Assembly (NCBI RefSeq): GCF_041355105.1
Contig: NZ_JBFUPK010000001.1
Span: forward strand, 620,001-684,000
DNA length: 64,000 nt
Source: Terriglobus sp. RCC_193
Lineage (GTDB): Bacteria; Acidobacteriota; Terriglobia; Terriglobales; Acidobacteriaceae
Direction of reading: 5' to 3'
Shown here: piece by piece, positions 1 to 9,395 of the stretch
Position numbering within the stretch: the stretch's first letter is position 1
Layout of the letters: each line of letters opens with the position of its first letter
Made by a program: the position numbers and the translations under genes
The notes under the pieces: generated by a model
Database searches by the model: none
Told to the model about the DNA's origin: nothing
What the model saw: only the letters and a program-made list of their open reading frames with translations

Positions 1-1
1 G

Positions 2-280
2 TGGAAGGCCGATATCTGGCAGCGCGGCTTTACGGATCATCGCATCCGTGATGATCAGGATTACGAAACGCATCTTCGCTATATCCGCCAGAACTTGAAT
101 TCACTGCGGGAAGCGTTGAGAACGCAGCGAGGGCGATCACGCGATTCTTCCGCGTTCGCTTTGTCGCCGATGCCTCAGCGGCTAAAGCCGCTTATGAATG
201 ATTCGGAGGATGGCCCGGCTGAAGCCGGGCCCCTTCAAAGCTCATTGTCGCCGGTATATCCGGCGCAAAACAGTTTGTAA
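2..280 (+). CDS. REP-associated tyrosine transposase (RAYT), 3' fragment
   Basis: The gene is cut by the window start and is open in the frame beginning at base 2. It reads ...WKADIWQRGFTDHRIRDDQD.. followed by YETHLRYIRQN, the usual C-terminal end of the IS200-like Y1 transposase family (RAYT) that acts on REP palindromes. The catalytic HUH part would lie upstream and is not visible. After the family's normal end near 'RYIRQN' the frame runs on for about 60 codons through two REP-like palindromes (177-192 and 212-231) to the TAA at 278-280. The last part of the product is therefore translated repeat, not conserved protein. Family assignment is from recognised motifs; whether the copy is intact cannot be judged here. 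Confidence 0.75.
   Translation, partial: WKADIWQRGFTDHRIRDDQDYETHLRYIRQNLNSLREALRTQRGRSRDSSAFALSPMPQRLKPLMNDSEDGPAEAGPLQSSLSPVYPAQNSL
177..231. repeat. REP-like palindrome doublet
   Basis: Two perfect hairpins lie 19 bases apart: AGCGGC-taaa-GCCGCT (177-192) and GGCCCGGC-tgaa-GCCGGGCC (212-231). Both have four-base loops (taaa, tgaa). They sit in the 3' tail of the REP-associated transposase frame and 60 bases before carB. This placement fits a RAYT with its cognate REP pair. Confidence 0.75.
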
Positions 281-289
281 GGAAGATAG

Positions 290-3200
290 ATGCCACGCAG
301 AAATGACATCGCAAAGATTCTGGTGATCGGCTCCGGGCCGATCGTCATCGGCCAGTCTGCCGAGTTCGATTACTCCGGCACGCAGGCCTGCAAGGCCCTC
401 AAGGCAGAGGGCTACGAAGTGGTGCTGATCAACAGCAACCCGGCGTCGATCATGACCGACCCCGAAGTGGCTGATCGCACCTACGTGGAGCCGCTGACAC
501 CGAAGTACCTGGAAGAGATCCTCCGCGTCGAAAGCGATCTGCTGAAGGAAAGCGGCAAGCCTGGCGTGTTCGCTGTTCTGCCCACCGTGGGTGGACAGAC
601 GGCGCTGAACCTCGCCGTGGATCTTGCTGACGATGGCACGCTCGACAAGTACAACGTGGAACTGATCGGCGCAAAGCTCGACGCCATCAAGAAGGCTGAA
701 GACCGTCTCCTGTTCAAGGACGCGATGAACAAGATCGGCCTCGACATGCCGCAGAGCTCGCTGGTGAACAACCTGCGCGACGGCCTCGACTTCGCCCAGA
801 AGATCGGCTTTCCCTGCGTCATCCGCCCGTCGTTCACGCTGGGCGGATCGGGTGGCGGCATTGCCTACAACCGCGAAGAACTGACGGAAATCCTCTCCCG
901 CGGCCTTGACCTTTCGCCCGTCACCGAATGCCTGCTGGAAGAGAGCGTGCTCGGCTGGAAGGAATACGAACTGGAAGTCGTTCGTGACCTCGCCGACAAC
1001 GTCATCATCATCTGCTCCATCGAGAACTTCGATCCGATGGGCGTGCACACGGGCGACAGCATTACCGTCGCACCCGCGCAAACGCTGACAGATCGTGAAT
1101 ACCAGCACATGCGCGATGCCGCCATCGCCGTCATTCGTGAGATCGGCGTAGAAACCGGCGGCAGCAACGTGCAGTTCGCGGTGAACCCCGCGAACGGCCG
1201 CATGACGGTCATTGAGATGAACCCGCGCGTGTCGCGTTCGTCGGCGCTCGCATCCAAGGCCACCGGCTTCCCGATTGCGAAGATCGCCGCGCGCCTCGCC
1301 GTCGGTTACACGCTGGACGAGCTGCAGAACGACATCACCAAGGCCACGCCCGCCTGCTTTGAACCCACCATCGACTACGTCGTGGTGAAGATTCCCAAGT
1401 GGCAGTACGAGAAGTTCCCCGGCACGGAAGAGACGCTTGGACCGCAGATGAAGTCTGTCGGCGAAGTCATGGCCATCGGTCGCACCTTCAAGGAAGCCTT
1501 GATGAAGGCGATCCGATCGCTGGAGACGGGCAAGAAGGCATCCGCATCCGACATCGAACCGCGCCGCCTCACGCAGCGCCTCGTCACCCCACACCCTGAG
1601 CGTCTGCGCTACATCCTGTACGCGTTTGAGCGCGGCATGACCGTGCGTGAAGTCGCGCGCCTCACCACGATGGACCCGTGGTTCCTGTATCAGGTGAAGC
1701 AGATCACGGATGAGATCCGCGGCCTGCAGGGCAAGACTCTGGACAGCCTCGACGCCAACCAGCTTCGCGACGCCAAGCGCATGGGCATCAGCGATGACCT
1801 CATCGCAACGGCACTCAGCCTCGATGGCAAGGACGCATCGCAGCAGGTTGCCGCAGCACGCGAGAAGCACGGCATTCAGCCGGTCTACAAGCTCGTCGAC
1901 ACCTGCGCCGCAGAGTTCGAAAGCTTCACGCCGTACTTCTACTCCTGCTACGACGAGGAAGACGAAGCGATCCCAACTTCGAAGAAGAAGATCATCATCC
2001 TCGGCAGCGGCCCCAACCGCATCGGTCAGGGCATCGAGTTCGATTACTGCTGCTGTCACGCATCGTTCGCGCTGCGTGAAGACGGGTACGAGACCATCAT
2101 GGTCAACTGCAATCCGGAAACCGTCTCCACGGATTACGACACCAGCGACCGCCTCTACTTCGAACCGTTAACCTTCGAAGACGTGCTCGCGGTGTACAAC
2201 CACGAAGCTTCAGGTGGTGCGGAGATCGGCATGATCGTGCAGTTCGGCGGCCAGACACCGTTGAACCTGTCGCTGCCCTTGAAGGCTGCAGGTGTGCCCA
2301 TCATCGGTACCTCGCCGGAATCGATCGAACTTGCAGAAGACCGCAAGCGATTCCAGAAGCTCATCGAAGACCTGAAGATTCCGCAACCCGCAGGCGTCAT
2401 CGCCACCAGCATCGAAGAAGCTCTTGCGGGTGCGAACAAGGTTGGTTATCCGGTGCTTGTGCGCCCCAGCTTCGTGCTCGGTGGCCGCGCCATGGTCATC
2501 GCGTATGACGATGAATCCATCGTGCGCTACATGAACACAGCCATCGAATACTCGCAGGAGCGTCCGGTCCTCATCGACCACTTCCTCGAAGACGCTACAG
2601 AGGTGGACGTGGACGCGCTCTGCGACGGCAAGGACGTCATCATCGCCGGCATCATGCAGCACATCGAAGAAGCCGGCATCCACTCCGGCGATTCGTCCTG
2701 CGTCCTGCCTTCGGTCGATCTCAGCGCCGACGTGCTCGATCAGATTCGTAAGTACACGCGCCAGCTTGCACTCTCGCTGAACGTCATCGGTCTCGTGAAC
2801 ATCCAGTTCGCCATCCAGCATGGCAAGGTCTACGTCATCGAAGTGAATCCGCGCGCATCGCGTACCGTGCCGTACGTTTCGAAGGCAACAGGCCTGCCGC
2901 TGGCAAAGATCGCATCGCGCCTCATGACGGGCCGCACGCTGGCAGAGCTGCTGCCAGAGCAGCTCGCATCCGGCAAGGACCTCGGCACCGGCAACCACTA
3001 CTTCGTGAAGTCGCCGGTCTTCCCCTGGGGTAAGTTCCAGGGTGTCGATCCGGTCCTCGGACCCGAAATGCGCTCCACCGGCGAAGTCATGGGTGTAGCC
3101 GAAACCTTCGGCGAAGCCTTTGCCAAGGCGCAGATCGCGGCAGGCCAGAACCTGCCCACCAGGGGAACGGCCTTCCTTAGCGTCAACGACCACGACAAGG

Positions 3201-3568
3201 CCAACGTTGTTCCGCTCGCCAAGCAGTTCGTGGAGATGGGCTTCCACCTCGTCGCCACGCACGGCACGGCAGACATCCTCAGCGATGCAGGTCTGACGGT
3301 GGAACGCGTCCACAAGGTGAAGGAAGGGCGTCCCAACGTCGTCGACTTCATCAAGGGCGATCGCATCCAGCTCATCATCAACACGCCACGCGGCCAGGAC
3401 AGCATCTTTGACGAGAAGGCAATCCGCCGTGCGGCCGTAACCGCCCGCATTCCTTCCATCACCACGCTTGCCGCGGCAAGTGCAGCAGCAGAGGGCATCG
3501 CGGCGCTGCAGCGGGGCCAGACCAGCGTGTACACGCTGCAGGAACTGCACGCCTCGCGCACAGTCTAA
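290..3568 (+). CDS. carB: Carbamoyl-phosphate synthase large subunit
   Basis: It makes carbamoyl phosphate from ammonia (passed from the CarA glutaminase), bicarbonate and two ATP, for pyrimidine and arginine synthesis in the cytosol. The 1092-residue product matches the family's usual 1050-1100. It shows the internal duplication expected: [21 protein letters not shown] at the N-terminus and the matching [20 protein letters not shown] near residue 565, each heading an ATP-grasp half. The ATP-grasp signatures [18 protein letters not shown] and [18 protein letters not shown] are both present, and an MGS-like allosteric domain closes the protein. ATG 290 follows the purine-rich 'aaggaag'. carA is not adjacent: the upstream neighbour is the transposase remnant. 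A strong terminator follows. Confidence 0.98.
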   Translation: MPRRNDIAKILVIGSGPIVIGQSAEFDYSGTQACKALKAEGYEVVLINSNPASIMTDPEVADRTYVEPLTPKYLEEILRVESDLLKESGKPGVFAVLPTVGGQTALNLAVDLADDGTLDKYNVELIGAKLDAIKKAEDRLLFKDAMNKIGLDMPQSSLVNNLRDGLDFAQKIGFPCVIRPSFTLGGSGGGIAYNREELTEILSRGLDLSPVTECLLEESVLGWKEYELEVVRDLADNVIIICSIENFDPMGVHTGDSITVAPAQTLTDREYQHMRDAAIAVIREIGVETGGSNVQFAVNPANGRMTVIEMNPRVSRSSALASKATGFPIAKIAARLAVGYTLDELQNDITKATPACFEPTIDYVVVKIPKWQYEKFPGTEETLGPQMKSVGEVMAIGRTFKEALMKAIRSLETGKKASASDIEPRRLTQRLVTPHPERLRYILYAFERGMTVREVARLTTMDPWFLYQVKQITDEIRGLQGKTLDSLDANQLRDAKRMGISDDLIATALSLDGKDASQQVAAAREKHGIQPVYKLVDTCAAEFESFTPYFYSCYDEEDEAIPTSKKKIIILGSGPNRIGQGIEFDYCCCHASFALREDGYETIMVNCNPETVSTDYDTSDRLYFEPLTFEDVLAVYNHEASGGAEIGMIVQFGGQTPLNLSLPLKAAGVPIIGTSPESIELAEDRKRFQKLIEDLKIPQPAGVIATSIEEALAGANKVGYPVLVRPSFVLGGRAMVIAYDDESIVRYMNTAIEYSQERPVLIDHFLEDATEVDVDALCDGKDVIIAGIMQHIEEAGIHSGDSSCVLPSVDLSADVLDQIRKYTRQLALSLNVIGLVNIQFAIQHGKVYVIEVNPRASRTVPYVSKATGLPLAKIASRLMTGRTLAELLPEQLASGKDLGTGNHYFVKSPVFPWGKFQGVDPVLGPEMRSTGEVMGVAETFGEAFAKAQIAAGQNLPTRGTAFLSVNDHDKANVVPLAKQFVEMGFHLVATHGTADILSDAGLTVERVHKVKEGRPNVVDFIKGDRIQLIINTPRGQDSIFDEKAIRRAAVTARIPSITTLAAASAAAEGIAALQRGQTSVYTLQELHASRTV

Positions 3569-3587
3569 GGACTACCGAAACAAACAC

Positions 3588-3619
3588 AAAGGGCCTCCGC
3601 AATGCAGCGGAGGCCCTTT
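3588..3619 (+). terminator. Rho-independent terminator of carB
   Basis: A perfect 13-bp stem, aaagggcctccgc (3588-3600) with gcggaggcccttt (3607-3619), has a 6-base loop. The A-tract and T-tract at its two feet make it usable in both directions, so it may also end the minus-strand gene at 3637. Confidence 0.85.
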
Positions 3620-3636
3620 GTTCATAACGAAAACTG

Positions 3637-4122
3637 TTATTCAGAGAGATTGCGTGCAATCTTCGCGCCGATGGAATACCCGATCATCGACAGCGGAATC
3701 CACGTTCCGATCAGGATGCCATCGCCGCCCAGCAGACCGCTGTTCAACTCAATGCTGAAGAACGTGCGCCACAGCTTGTCCACGGCGCCACAGCCGTTGC
3801 ACAGGCCATTTCCGGTGGGCAGGTCCAGTGTGTACACGCACACCACCAGGAAAAACAGCAGCCCGGAGATCCAAACGTGTGACGCGACCGTTCCTGGCAC
3901 CATGCGGCCCACGACAAAGCCTGCACCCATCGGAATGATCAGCGCCAGTGCGGTGCAGACGATCTTGGGCAACGACGAGTCCTGATCGACGTGCATCACC
4001 CAGAACACGGCAATAATGACCACCAGGACCAGAACCGCCAGCAGTGTATGCAACACAAACCAGCCCGCCTCGCGCGCCAGGTCGCCAGTAGATTTGTTTC
4101 CCCGAATCTCAACTGATTCCAT
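3637..4122 (-). CDS. Hypothetical four-helix membrane protein
   Basis: The product is 161 residues. About four hydrophobic segments are visible, near residues 22-43 (GWFVLHTLLAVLVLVVIIAV), 55-76 (IVCTALALIIPMGAGFVVG), 83-100 (WISGLLFFLVVCVYTL) and 133-152. A cysteine pair (CNGC) sits in the loop between helices 3 and 4, which would be on one face of the inner membrane. ATG 4122 has 'gagagg' upstream. I do not recognise a family. It diverges from the DapA-like gene and shares the carB terminator on its 3' side. A plain inner-membrane protein is all that can be supported. Confidence 0.7.
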   Translation of the reverse strand: MESVEIRGNKSTGDLAREAGWFVLHTLLAVLVLVVIIAVFWVMHVDQDSSLPKIVCTALALIIPMGAGFVVGRMVPGTVASHVWISGLLFFLVVCVYTLDLPTGNGLCNGCGAVDKLWRTFFSIELNSGLLGGDGILIGTWIPLSMIGYSIGAKIARNLSE

Positions 4123-4211
4123 TGCCTCTCTACGTTAGCTTTTCCTGCGGCTATTGCAAAGAGCCGATTGGAATTTCCTTCCGCAGGCATCGTTGGCGAT
4201 ACCATGAAGAC

Positions 4212-5279
4212 ATGCTGTTTGAAGGCGTTCACGTTCCGCTCGCAACCCCGTTTTATCCCGATGGCCGGCTCAACCTCCGCAAACTGGAGCACAATGTGCG
4301 GCGCTACTCGCTCACGCCCACCAGTGGCCTGATCGCGCTTGGCGCAAATAGCGAAATGGCTTCGCTGTCCTCCGAGGAACGTGTCGAAGTTCTGAAGACA
4401 GTGGCCGCGGAAGCAGCCAAAGAAAAGGTGCTGACCGCAGGCATCGGCCTGCCAGGCGTGCGCGAATCGCTGCTGCTGGCCCAGGCCGCCGCAGACGCGC
4501 GATTCGATGCCGTCCTGCTTGGCGCCCCGCTGGAATATCGTCATCTGCTCTGGAACGCCACGGAACCCACCGCAGCATGCCTTACCTACTTCGAAGCCAT
4601 CGCAGACGGCTCTCCGCTGCCGGTGGTGCTGTATTCCGATGCGGACAGCGCACCGCTGCCCCTGGCATTGATCGCACGGCTCGCAACGCATCCCAACGTC
4701 ATCGGCATCCTTGAGCAATCGACCCACGTAAGCCGCGTCGTGCAGGTGCGCGAAGCAACGGTTGCCGTAAAGCACACGGCCACCACCACCATCACCTTCA
4801 CCGCCGCAACGGGCCGGATGCTGGCCGTGGAGCAGCTTGCCACGGTGGTTGCAGGCACCTTCGTCAGCGCGTCCTCACTCAGCGGCGGCACCGCTGTGGC
4901 CACTGCACCGCCAGTACCCGCTTTGAAGACCCGCACGAAAGAAGTGGGCTTCCAGATCATATGGGGCAGCACTGCCGACGCGGCAGAGGCCCTGCGTGCA
5001 GGCGTTGGCTCACTCGCCATGCCGCTGGCTGCATCCGTTCCTCAGGCCGCATTTGAAGTGTGGGCCGCATGGAAAGATGGCGATCCGAAACTCCTCGCAG
5101 AAAAGCAGGGAAGACTGGCACGCGCAGAACAGGGAATTCTGTCGTGGGACACGCCTTCCATCAAGGCAGCAAGCGAACTCTCCGGCTACTTCGGTGGCCG
5201 TCCGCGACTGCCGCTTCTGTCCGTAACGGCAAACCGCGCAGAAGAGATTGCGTCTCTCCTGCGCGGCATGAATTCCTGA
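4212..5279 (+). CDS. DapA/HOGA-like (DHDPS superfamily) protein lacking the catalytic lysine
   Basis: The fold is that of dihydrodipicolinate synthase and N-acetylneuraminate lyase: VHVPLATPFYPDGRLN at the start, LIALGANSEMASLSSEERVEVL (the TTGE/GSNGE loop position), and PLPVVLYSDADSAPLPLALIARLATHPNVIGILEQS. In the family the Schiff-base lysine sits in GIKE/GVKD. Here that place reads GILEQ, giving leucine at residue 167, and the tyrosine motif TPYY is replaced by APLEY. The protein has 355 residues against about 290-300 normally, with extra sequence in the second half rich in T, A and V. ATG 4212 is chosen because it starts the conserved barrel; an in-frame ATG at 4122 would add 30 non-conserved residues. 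An aldolase using this lysine is unlikely. A sugar-binding or regulatory role is only a guess. Confidence 0.75.
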   Translation: MLFEGVHVPLATPFYPDGRLNLRKLEHNVRRYSLTPTSGLIALGANSEMASLSSEERVEVLKTVAAEAAKEKVLTAGIGLPGVRESLLLAQAAADARFDAVLLGAPLEYRHLLWNATEPTAACLTYFEAIADGSPLPVVLYSDADSAPLPLALIARLATHPNVIGILEQSTHVSRVVQVREATVAVKHTATTTITFTAATGRMLAVEQLATVVAGTFVSASSLSGGTAVATAPPVPALKTRTKEVGFQIIWGSTADAAEALRAGVGSLAMPLAASVPQAAFEVWAAWKDGDPKLLAEKQGRLARAEQGILSWDTPSIKAASELSGYFGGRPRLPLLSVTANRAEEIASLLRGMNS

Positions 5280-5299
5280 ATCTGCGACTTCCGCGGAGC

Positions 5300-6256
5300 T
5301 TACCGGTTCCGCGGAACCACCGTCACTCCCAGCGCATTCAGCTTGCTGCGCGCGGCAGTGGCCTCCTGCGTGTTGGGATAGCGCTGGATCAGCGAACGCA
5401 GCTCGCGCACACCCGCATCCGTCTGCTTCAGCGCCAGCAGCGATTCGCCCTTGCGAAGCTGCGAAACGGCCGTCTTCGGGTTGCCCGGATACTGCTCCGC
5501 CACCTTGTCGTAGTTCTTCGCGGCTGCGGAGAAGCGTCCTGCCTTGTAATCAATCTCGCCCAGGTAGAAGTACGCATTGCCCGCCAGATTTGAGTCGGGA
5601 TAGTACTTGATCACATCGTTAAACTCCGCAGAAGCCAGCGTGTACTTCGCACCGTTGTAATCGCTGAAGGCCGTGCGATACAGATCTTCCACCGGCGGCG
5701 CAGAGGGGGCTGTGGGCAGCGCAGGTGCTGCGGGAATAGCCGCAGAGGGCTTGCCATTCCGTACGATCGGCGCAGGTGCATTGCCGCTGGAAGGTGTATC
5801 GGTCGTCATCGGCGCTCCACCGCCGGCGACTCCACCCGAATCCATCTTCGAGCTGATGCTCTGTTGCTGGCTCTGCACATCGCCAATGTTTTTCTCAATG
5901 CGGCCAAGCCGGGCCTTCAACTCATCCAGCGAGTCGTTCAGCGACTGCATCTGCCCGGAGAGCTGTTCCACGTTCTTGCCGGTGCCCTCGCTTTGTGCGC
6001 GCATCTGCCGCTGCACGCCGTCCATGTTCTGCGCCATCTTGTTCACGGCGTCGGTTGTCTGCTGAATCAGGTCTTTCATCACGCCCATGCGTTCGTCGTT
6101 GGACTGTTGCAGGCGGGCAATGGCGTCCTGCAGCGCGCGGACCTGCGTCTGCAACTCCACCATCTCCTTGTTGGCAGCAAAGGCGGGAGTCGGGGCAGTG
6201 AACAGGACAGCGGCAAGTGCAAGCGTAGCGGGCACAATGCGAAGTGTGCGGTGCAT
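5300..6256 (-). CDS. cpoB: Tol-Pal system periplasmic protein CpoB (YbgF)
   Basis: This periplasmic protein couples the Tol-Pal machine to peptidoglycan synthesis at division. Starting at 6256 the product is 318 residues with a signal peptide (MHRTLRIVPATLALAAVLFT.. ending APAFA-like before AANKEM). Then comes a coiled-coil trimerisation region (about residues 30-125, ELQTQVRALQDAIARLQQS and following) and a Q/P/A/G-rich linker. TPR repeats follow from 'EDLYRTAFSDYNGAKYTLAS' to the end (YPDSNLAGNAYFYLGEIDY, YPGNPKTAVSQLRKGESLLA, YPNTQEATAARSKL). The start at 6256 has a strong 'ggagga' seven bases upstream, whereas the longer frame to 6310 has none. It is the last gene of the tol-pal operon. 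Confidence 0.93.
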   Translation of the reverse strand: MHRTLRIVPATLALAAVLFTAPTPAFAANKEMVELQTQVRALQDAIARLQQSNDERMGVMKDLIQQTTDAVNKMAQNMDGVQRQMRAQSEGTGKNVEQLSGQMQSLNDSLDELKARLGRIEKNIGDVQSQQQSISSKMDSGGVAGGGAPMTTDTPSSGNAPAPIVRNGKPSAAIPAAPALPTAPSAPPVEDLYRTAFSDYNGAKYTLASAEFNDVIKYYPDSNLAGNAYFYLGEIDYKAGRFSAAAKNYDKVAEQYPGNPKTAVSQLRKGESLLALKQTDAGVRELRSLIQRYPNTQEATAARSKLNALGVTVVPRNR

Positions 6257-6349
6257 GGGGCGGTTCCTCCACGTAAGAGAACGCATGGCGGATGAGTAGG
6301 AACCCGCCATGCGTTCGTGCGTTACCAGATTAAGGGAAATTGCAGTTGT

Positions 6350-7102
6350 TTACCGGTCGATGTTGAACTGCGCACGGCGATTCTGCTGCCAGCACGATTC
6401 ATTCTGTTCCGTGCAGAACTGCTTTTCCTTGCCGTAGGAGATCACGCGGATGCGGCTTGCGGACACGCCGGCGTTTACCAGCGCGGTCTTTGCGGCGTTC
6501 GCACGGTTCTCACCCAGCGCCAGGTTGTACTCAGCCGAACCACGCTCATCGCAGTAGCCGCCGATCAGCAGCTTGATATTCGGATGCTGATTCAGGTACG
6601 TGGAAGCCTGCTGAGCCGAGGTGTGGCCTGTGGGATTCAGGTCGTAGCTGTCGTAGTCGAAGAAGATATCCGGCACAGCAGCATGGAACGTTGCATCATC
6701 CGGCAGATTCGACGACGTACCTGTGTCGGCGGGCGGCGCGGGTACACGCACGGTCACGCGGAAATTCGCTTCCGCCGTGCCACCATCCCCCGTTGCCACC
6801 AGGTGGAAGTTCGTCGAGTTCGACGGCGTCACATTGGTTGTTCCGTTCAGATTTACCGGTCCTACACCGTCAATCGAAACCGACGTCGCGTTCGATGTGT
6901 GCCACGTCAGAACCACAGACTGGCCCAGGTCGATCGTCGCAGGCTCTGCGGTCAGCGTCGCGGTGGGCGCGGCTGCGGGAGCGGCTGGCGGTGCGGTATA
7001 CGGCGGCGGCGCACTCTGTTTCTTATGGCAACCTGCCAGCAGCAGCATGGCGGCCATTGCAGTCGTCACGATTGATTTGGTGCGGGTTGTTTGCAATCTC
7101 AT
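6350..7102 (-). CDS. pal: Peptidoglycan-associated lipoprotein Pal with an Ig-like insert
   Basis: Pal anchors the outer membrane to peptidoglycan. The N-terminus carries a lipoprotein signal ending in the lipobox LLAGC. A proline/alanine-rich stretch follows, then an Ig-like or fibronectin-like domain (ATIDLGQSVVLTWHTSNATS to ANFRVTVRV). The OmpA-like peptidoglycan-binding domain comes last (DIFFDYDSYDLNPTGHTS, LLIGGYCDERGSAEYNLALG with the D and R ligands of diaminopimelate, and RISYGKE-type end). At 250 residues it is longer than enterobacterial Pal (about 170) because of the Ig-like domain. Two ATGs are in tandem; the second (7102) has better spacing from 'gaggag'. It lies between tolB and cpoB. 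Confidence 0.95.
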   Translation of the reverse strand: MRLQTTRTKSIVTTAMAAMLLLAGCHKKQSAPPPYTAPPAAPAAAPTATLTAEPATIDLGQSVVLTWHTSNATSVSIDGVGPVNLNGTTNVTPSNSTNFHLVATGDGGTAEANFRVTVRVPAPPADTGTSSNLPDDATFHAAVPDIFFDYDSYDLNPTGHTSAQQASTYLNQHPNIKLLIGGYCDERGSAEYNLALGENRANAAKTALVNAGVSASRIRVISYGKEKQFCTEQNESCWQQNRRAQFNIDR

Positions 7103-7142
7103 CATCTCTCCTCAAATTCGTTGATCGGCAGAAAAAAGAACT

Positions 7143-8480
7143 TCAGCGAAAACTCCAATTGGGCATGTCACTTCCGGTGCCTGCAAGTTTGTGCTTCGCA
7201 GTACCGTCGGCCAGCATGGTCCAAACTTCTGCGCGTGCGCCGGAGCCCACGGCAAAAACGATGTGGCGGCCATCCGGCGACCACGAGGGGAAGTCGCAGC
7301 GGCCTATGCCATTCGTGAGCTGGATCCAGCGCTTGCTGGCAATCTCCATCACGTAAATGTCTTGTCCTCCTGGCGCGCCCGGACCGTACTTGCGATCCCA
7401 TGCGAAGGCCAGGAACTGTCCATTGGGAGACCACGAAACAGACGTGGCATACCCGCCATCGGTCATGCGCTGCAGCCCAGCGCCGTCCGCGTCCATGATA
7501 TACACCTGCGGCAATCCGCTGCGACCGCTGATAAACGCAATCTGCGATCCCGTCTTCGGATTCCACGTCGGCGAAACATCGGGACCACGTGAGTTCGTGA
7601 TGCGCCTGGCACCGTTTCCGTTGGCATCGGTGCTGTAAATTTCAGGATCGCCGGTGCGTGAAGACGAATACGCAAGCTGTCCATTCGACGACCATGCCGG
7701 AGAAAGGTTCGTTCCACCACCGGAAGGGAAGTTGATCGGACGATTCAGCAGCAGCGAATACATCCGGATCTGAAATCCGTCCTTACCCAGCGAAGAAAAC
7801 GCAATGCGCGAATTGTCCGGCGAAACACGCGGCGAAATCGAGATGGTTCCCAGATGCGTCACGGCATGCGCATTCGCACCGTCGTAATCCATCGCCCAGA
7901 TCTCTTTGTTGCCGCCAGCGGCGCGCACAAAATAAATCTTGCTCTCTGCAATGCCGGCAATACCGCCGCCAAGCCGCAGAATGATCTCATCGGCCAGCTT
8001 GTGTGCAATGGTGCGCGCACCGTTGTCATCGCCGGGCTCGGTGTACTGCTTGCCCAGCACCTGCGGATACTGCGCATTGTGCGTGTCATCCACATACGCA
8101 TTCACCACCACGCGATTACCGGACAGACTCAGTGAACCGAAAGCAACATACGCCGCGCTTACCGGTGCTGCGGTCCACTCATCCAGGCGCATTTCCTGCG
8201 GCGTGCCCGGCGTGGATTGCGGCTGCAGACTCTTCGACACAAGATCGAACACGCCTGCATTCTGCAGGTCGTTGAACAGCACAGTATCAAAGGTTTGTTT
8301 CAGGCTGCCAGCATCGGCGGAACCTGCGCGAAAGTTTGCTGCGGCAATGCGGATGCGGTCTGCACCCGTGTTCGTTCCAGTGAAGACATTATCCTGCGCA
8401 TGCAGCGCCGCGGAGCTGAATAACACCACTACCGCAGCAGCAGCCATCTTTGCGAGATTCAAACGTGTGCGATTCACCAT
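7143..8480 (-). CDS. tolB: Tol-Pal system beta-propeller protein TolB
   Basis: TolB is a periplasmic protein binding Pal and linking it to TolA. The chosen start (8480) gives a normal signal peptide, MVNRTRLNLAKMAAAAVVVL..ALHAQ. An N-terminal anticodon-binding-like domain follows (FDTVLFNDLQNAGVFDLVSK, LADEIILRLGGGIAGIAESKIYFV), then a WD40-like PD40 beta-propeller with repeats such as ISPRVSPDNSRIAFSS, LSPAWSSNGQLAYSSSRTG, VSPTWNPKTGSQIAFISGRSG, TSVSWSPNGQFLAFAW and DFPSWSPDGRHIVFA. The start is not certain: the frame is open up to 8573, and ATG 8552 has 'ggag' six bases upstream, but the longer N-terminus is not signal-like. The position in the operon supports the call. Confidence 0.94.
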   Translation of the reverse strand: MVNRTRLNLAKMAAAAVVVLFSSAALHAQDNVFTGTNTGADRIRIAAANFRAGSADAGSLKQTFDTVLFNDLQNAGVFDLVSKSLQPQSTPGTPQEMRLDEWTAAPVSAAYVAFGSLSLSGNRVVVNAYVDDTHNAQYPQVLGKQYTEPGDDNGARTIAHKLADEIILRLGGGIAGIAESKIYFVRAAGGNKEIWAMDYDGANAHAVTHLGTISISPRVSPDNSRIAFSSLGKDGFQIRMYSLLLNRPINFPSGGGTNLSPAWSSNGQLAYSSSRTGDPEIYSTDANGNGARRITNSRGPDVSPTWNPKTGSQIAFISGRSGLPQVYIMDADGAGLQRMTDGGYATSVSWSPNGQFLAFAWDRKYGPGAPGGQDIYVMEIASKRWIQLTNGIGRCDFPSWSPDGRHIVFAVGSGARAEVWTMLADGTAKHKLAGTGSDMPNWSFR

Positions 8481-8585
8481 CGTTGTCCATGGTAGACGTT
8501 GCAGCATGAAAACGGTGTGGAGAATGTTCCTTGATGGGTACGGCATTTTCATCCGCAACTCCATGCAACTCATACTGCGTACCGG

Positions 8586-9392
8586 TTAGTTGTCCTTCGG
8601 ATCAAAGTAATACTGCACGTTGATGTACGAGCCGGAGTAGCCATCCGGCAGAGGCCCAAAGGTGTCAATGCGTTGCAGCGCGCGCAGAGCACTGGCATCA
8701 AGGGTGGTATCACCGCTCGGTTTTGCAATCTGAATGTTCGATGGTGAGCCATCGCGGTTCACGCGAAAACTAATCCACACGCGATGCCCCACAGCGCCGC
8801 TGTCCAGCGTCTGCGTGTACCACTGCTGCGCCACCTTCTGCGTCAGTTGTCGCACGTAATACGCATAACGCTCGCCAAACGCGGAGTCCGACACGTTTGT
8901 TGCCGATGTGCCCGCACGATTTTCCACCGAGGTCATGGCCATCTTCAGCCCGGCAGTCTCACCGGAAGTCGCTTTATCCGGCTGCTGCTTTGTGGGCTGC
9001 GGCTTCTGCGGCGGCACAGGCGCAGGTTTCTCCGCAACCTTGGGCGGAGGTGTCTTCTTGTCCGGTTGCTTCACCGGAATTGGAATGTCCGTCGGCTTCG
9101 GTGGAGGCTCTGCTGCCGGCGTGGGTGGCGGAGGAGCTTCACTCGGATTCTCGCTCGCCAGCACATTGTCTTCCTTCGGCTGCACGCGCGGAGGCAGCGG
9201 CAGGGAATTCACCATCGTCGCCTGCACCGCACCTGTAATGTCAGATTTATCGCCCCACTTCTCTCCGTGATTGCGAAAAACATACCCCGCAGCCAGCACA
9301 CCGCCAATCACCACGCCATGCAGCACCAGCGACACCACGAAGTTCTGCTTCGTGCGCTCCTGCATCCGGGTTGGCTCCATCGTTACGGGCAT
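8586..9392 (-). CDS. tolA: TonB/TolA-like energy-transducing protein
   Basis: The 268-residue product has one N-terminal membrane helix (NFVVSLVLHGVVIGGVLAAGYVF, about residues 17-39). A long periplasmic proline/lysine spacer follows (about 85-150: PPPPTPAAEPPPKPTD, PVKQPDKKTPPPK). A TonB/TolA C-terminal domain ends it (YAYYVRQLTQKVAQQWYTQT, VWISFRVNRDGSPSNIQIAKPSG, ALRALQRIDTFGPLPDGYSG). It should carry proton-motive energy from TolQR to TolB/Pal. By domain type it could equally be called TonB, but its place between tolR and tolB makes the TolA role likely. It starts 3 bases after tolR ends. Confidence 0.88.
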   Translation of the reverse strand: MPVTMEPTRMQERTKQNFVVSLVLHGVVIGGVLAAGYVFRNHGEKWGDKSDITGAVQATMVNSLPLPPRVQPKEDNVLASENPSEAPPPPTPAAEPPPKPTDIPIPVKQPDKKTPPPKVAEKPAPVPPQKPQPTKQQPDKATSGETAGLKMAMTSVENRAGTSATNVSDSAFGERYAYYVRQLTQKVAQQWYTQTLDSGAVGHRVWISFRVNRDGSPSNIQIAKPSGDTTLDASALRALQRIDTFGPLPDGYSGSYINVQYYFDPKDN

Positions 9393-9395
9393 CGC

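Noticed and set aside
242-2059. Long minus-strand open frame (605 codons)
   Set aside because: It is antisense to carB, which has clear ATP-grasp motifs. High GC third positions create long antisense frames.
2210-3550. Minus-strand open frame (446 codons) under carB
   Set aside because: Antisense shadow of carB with no coherent domain.
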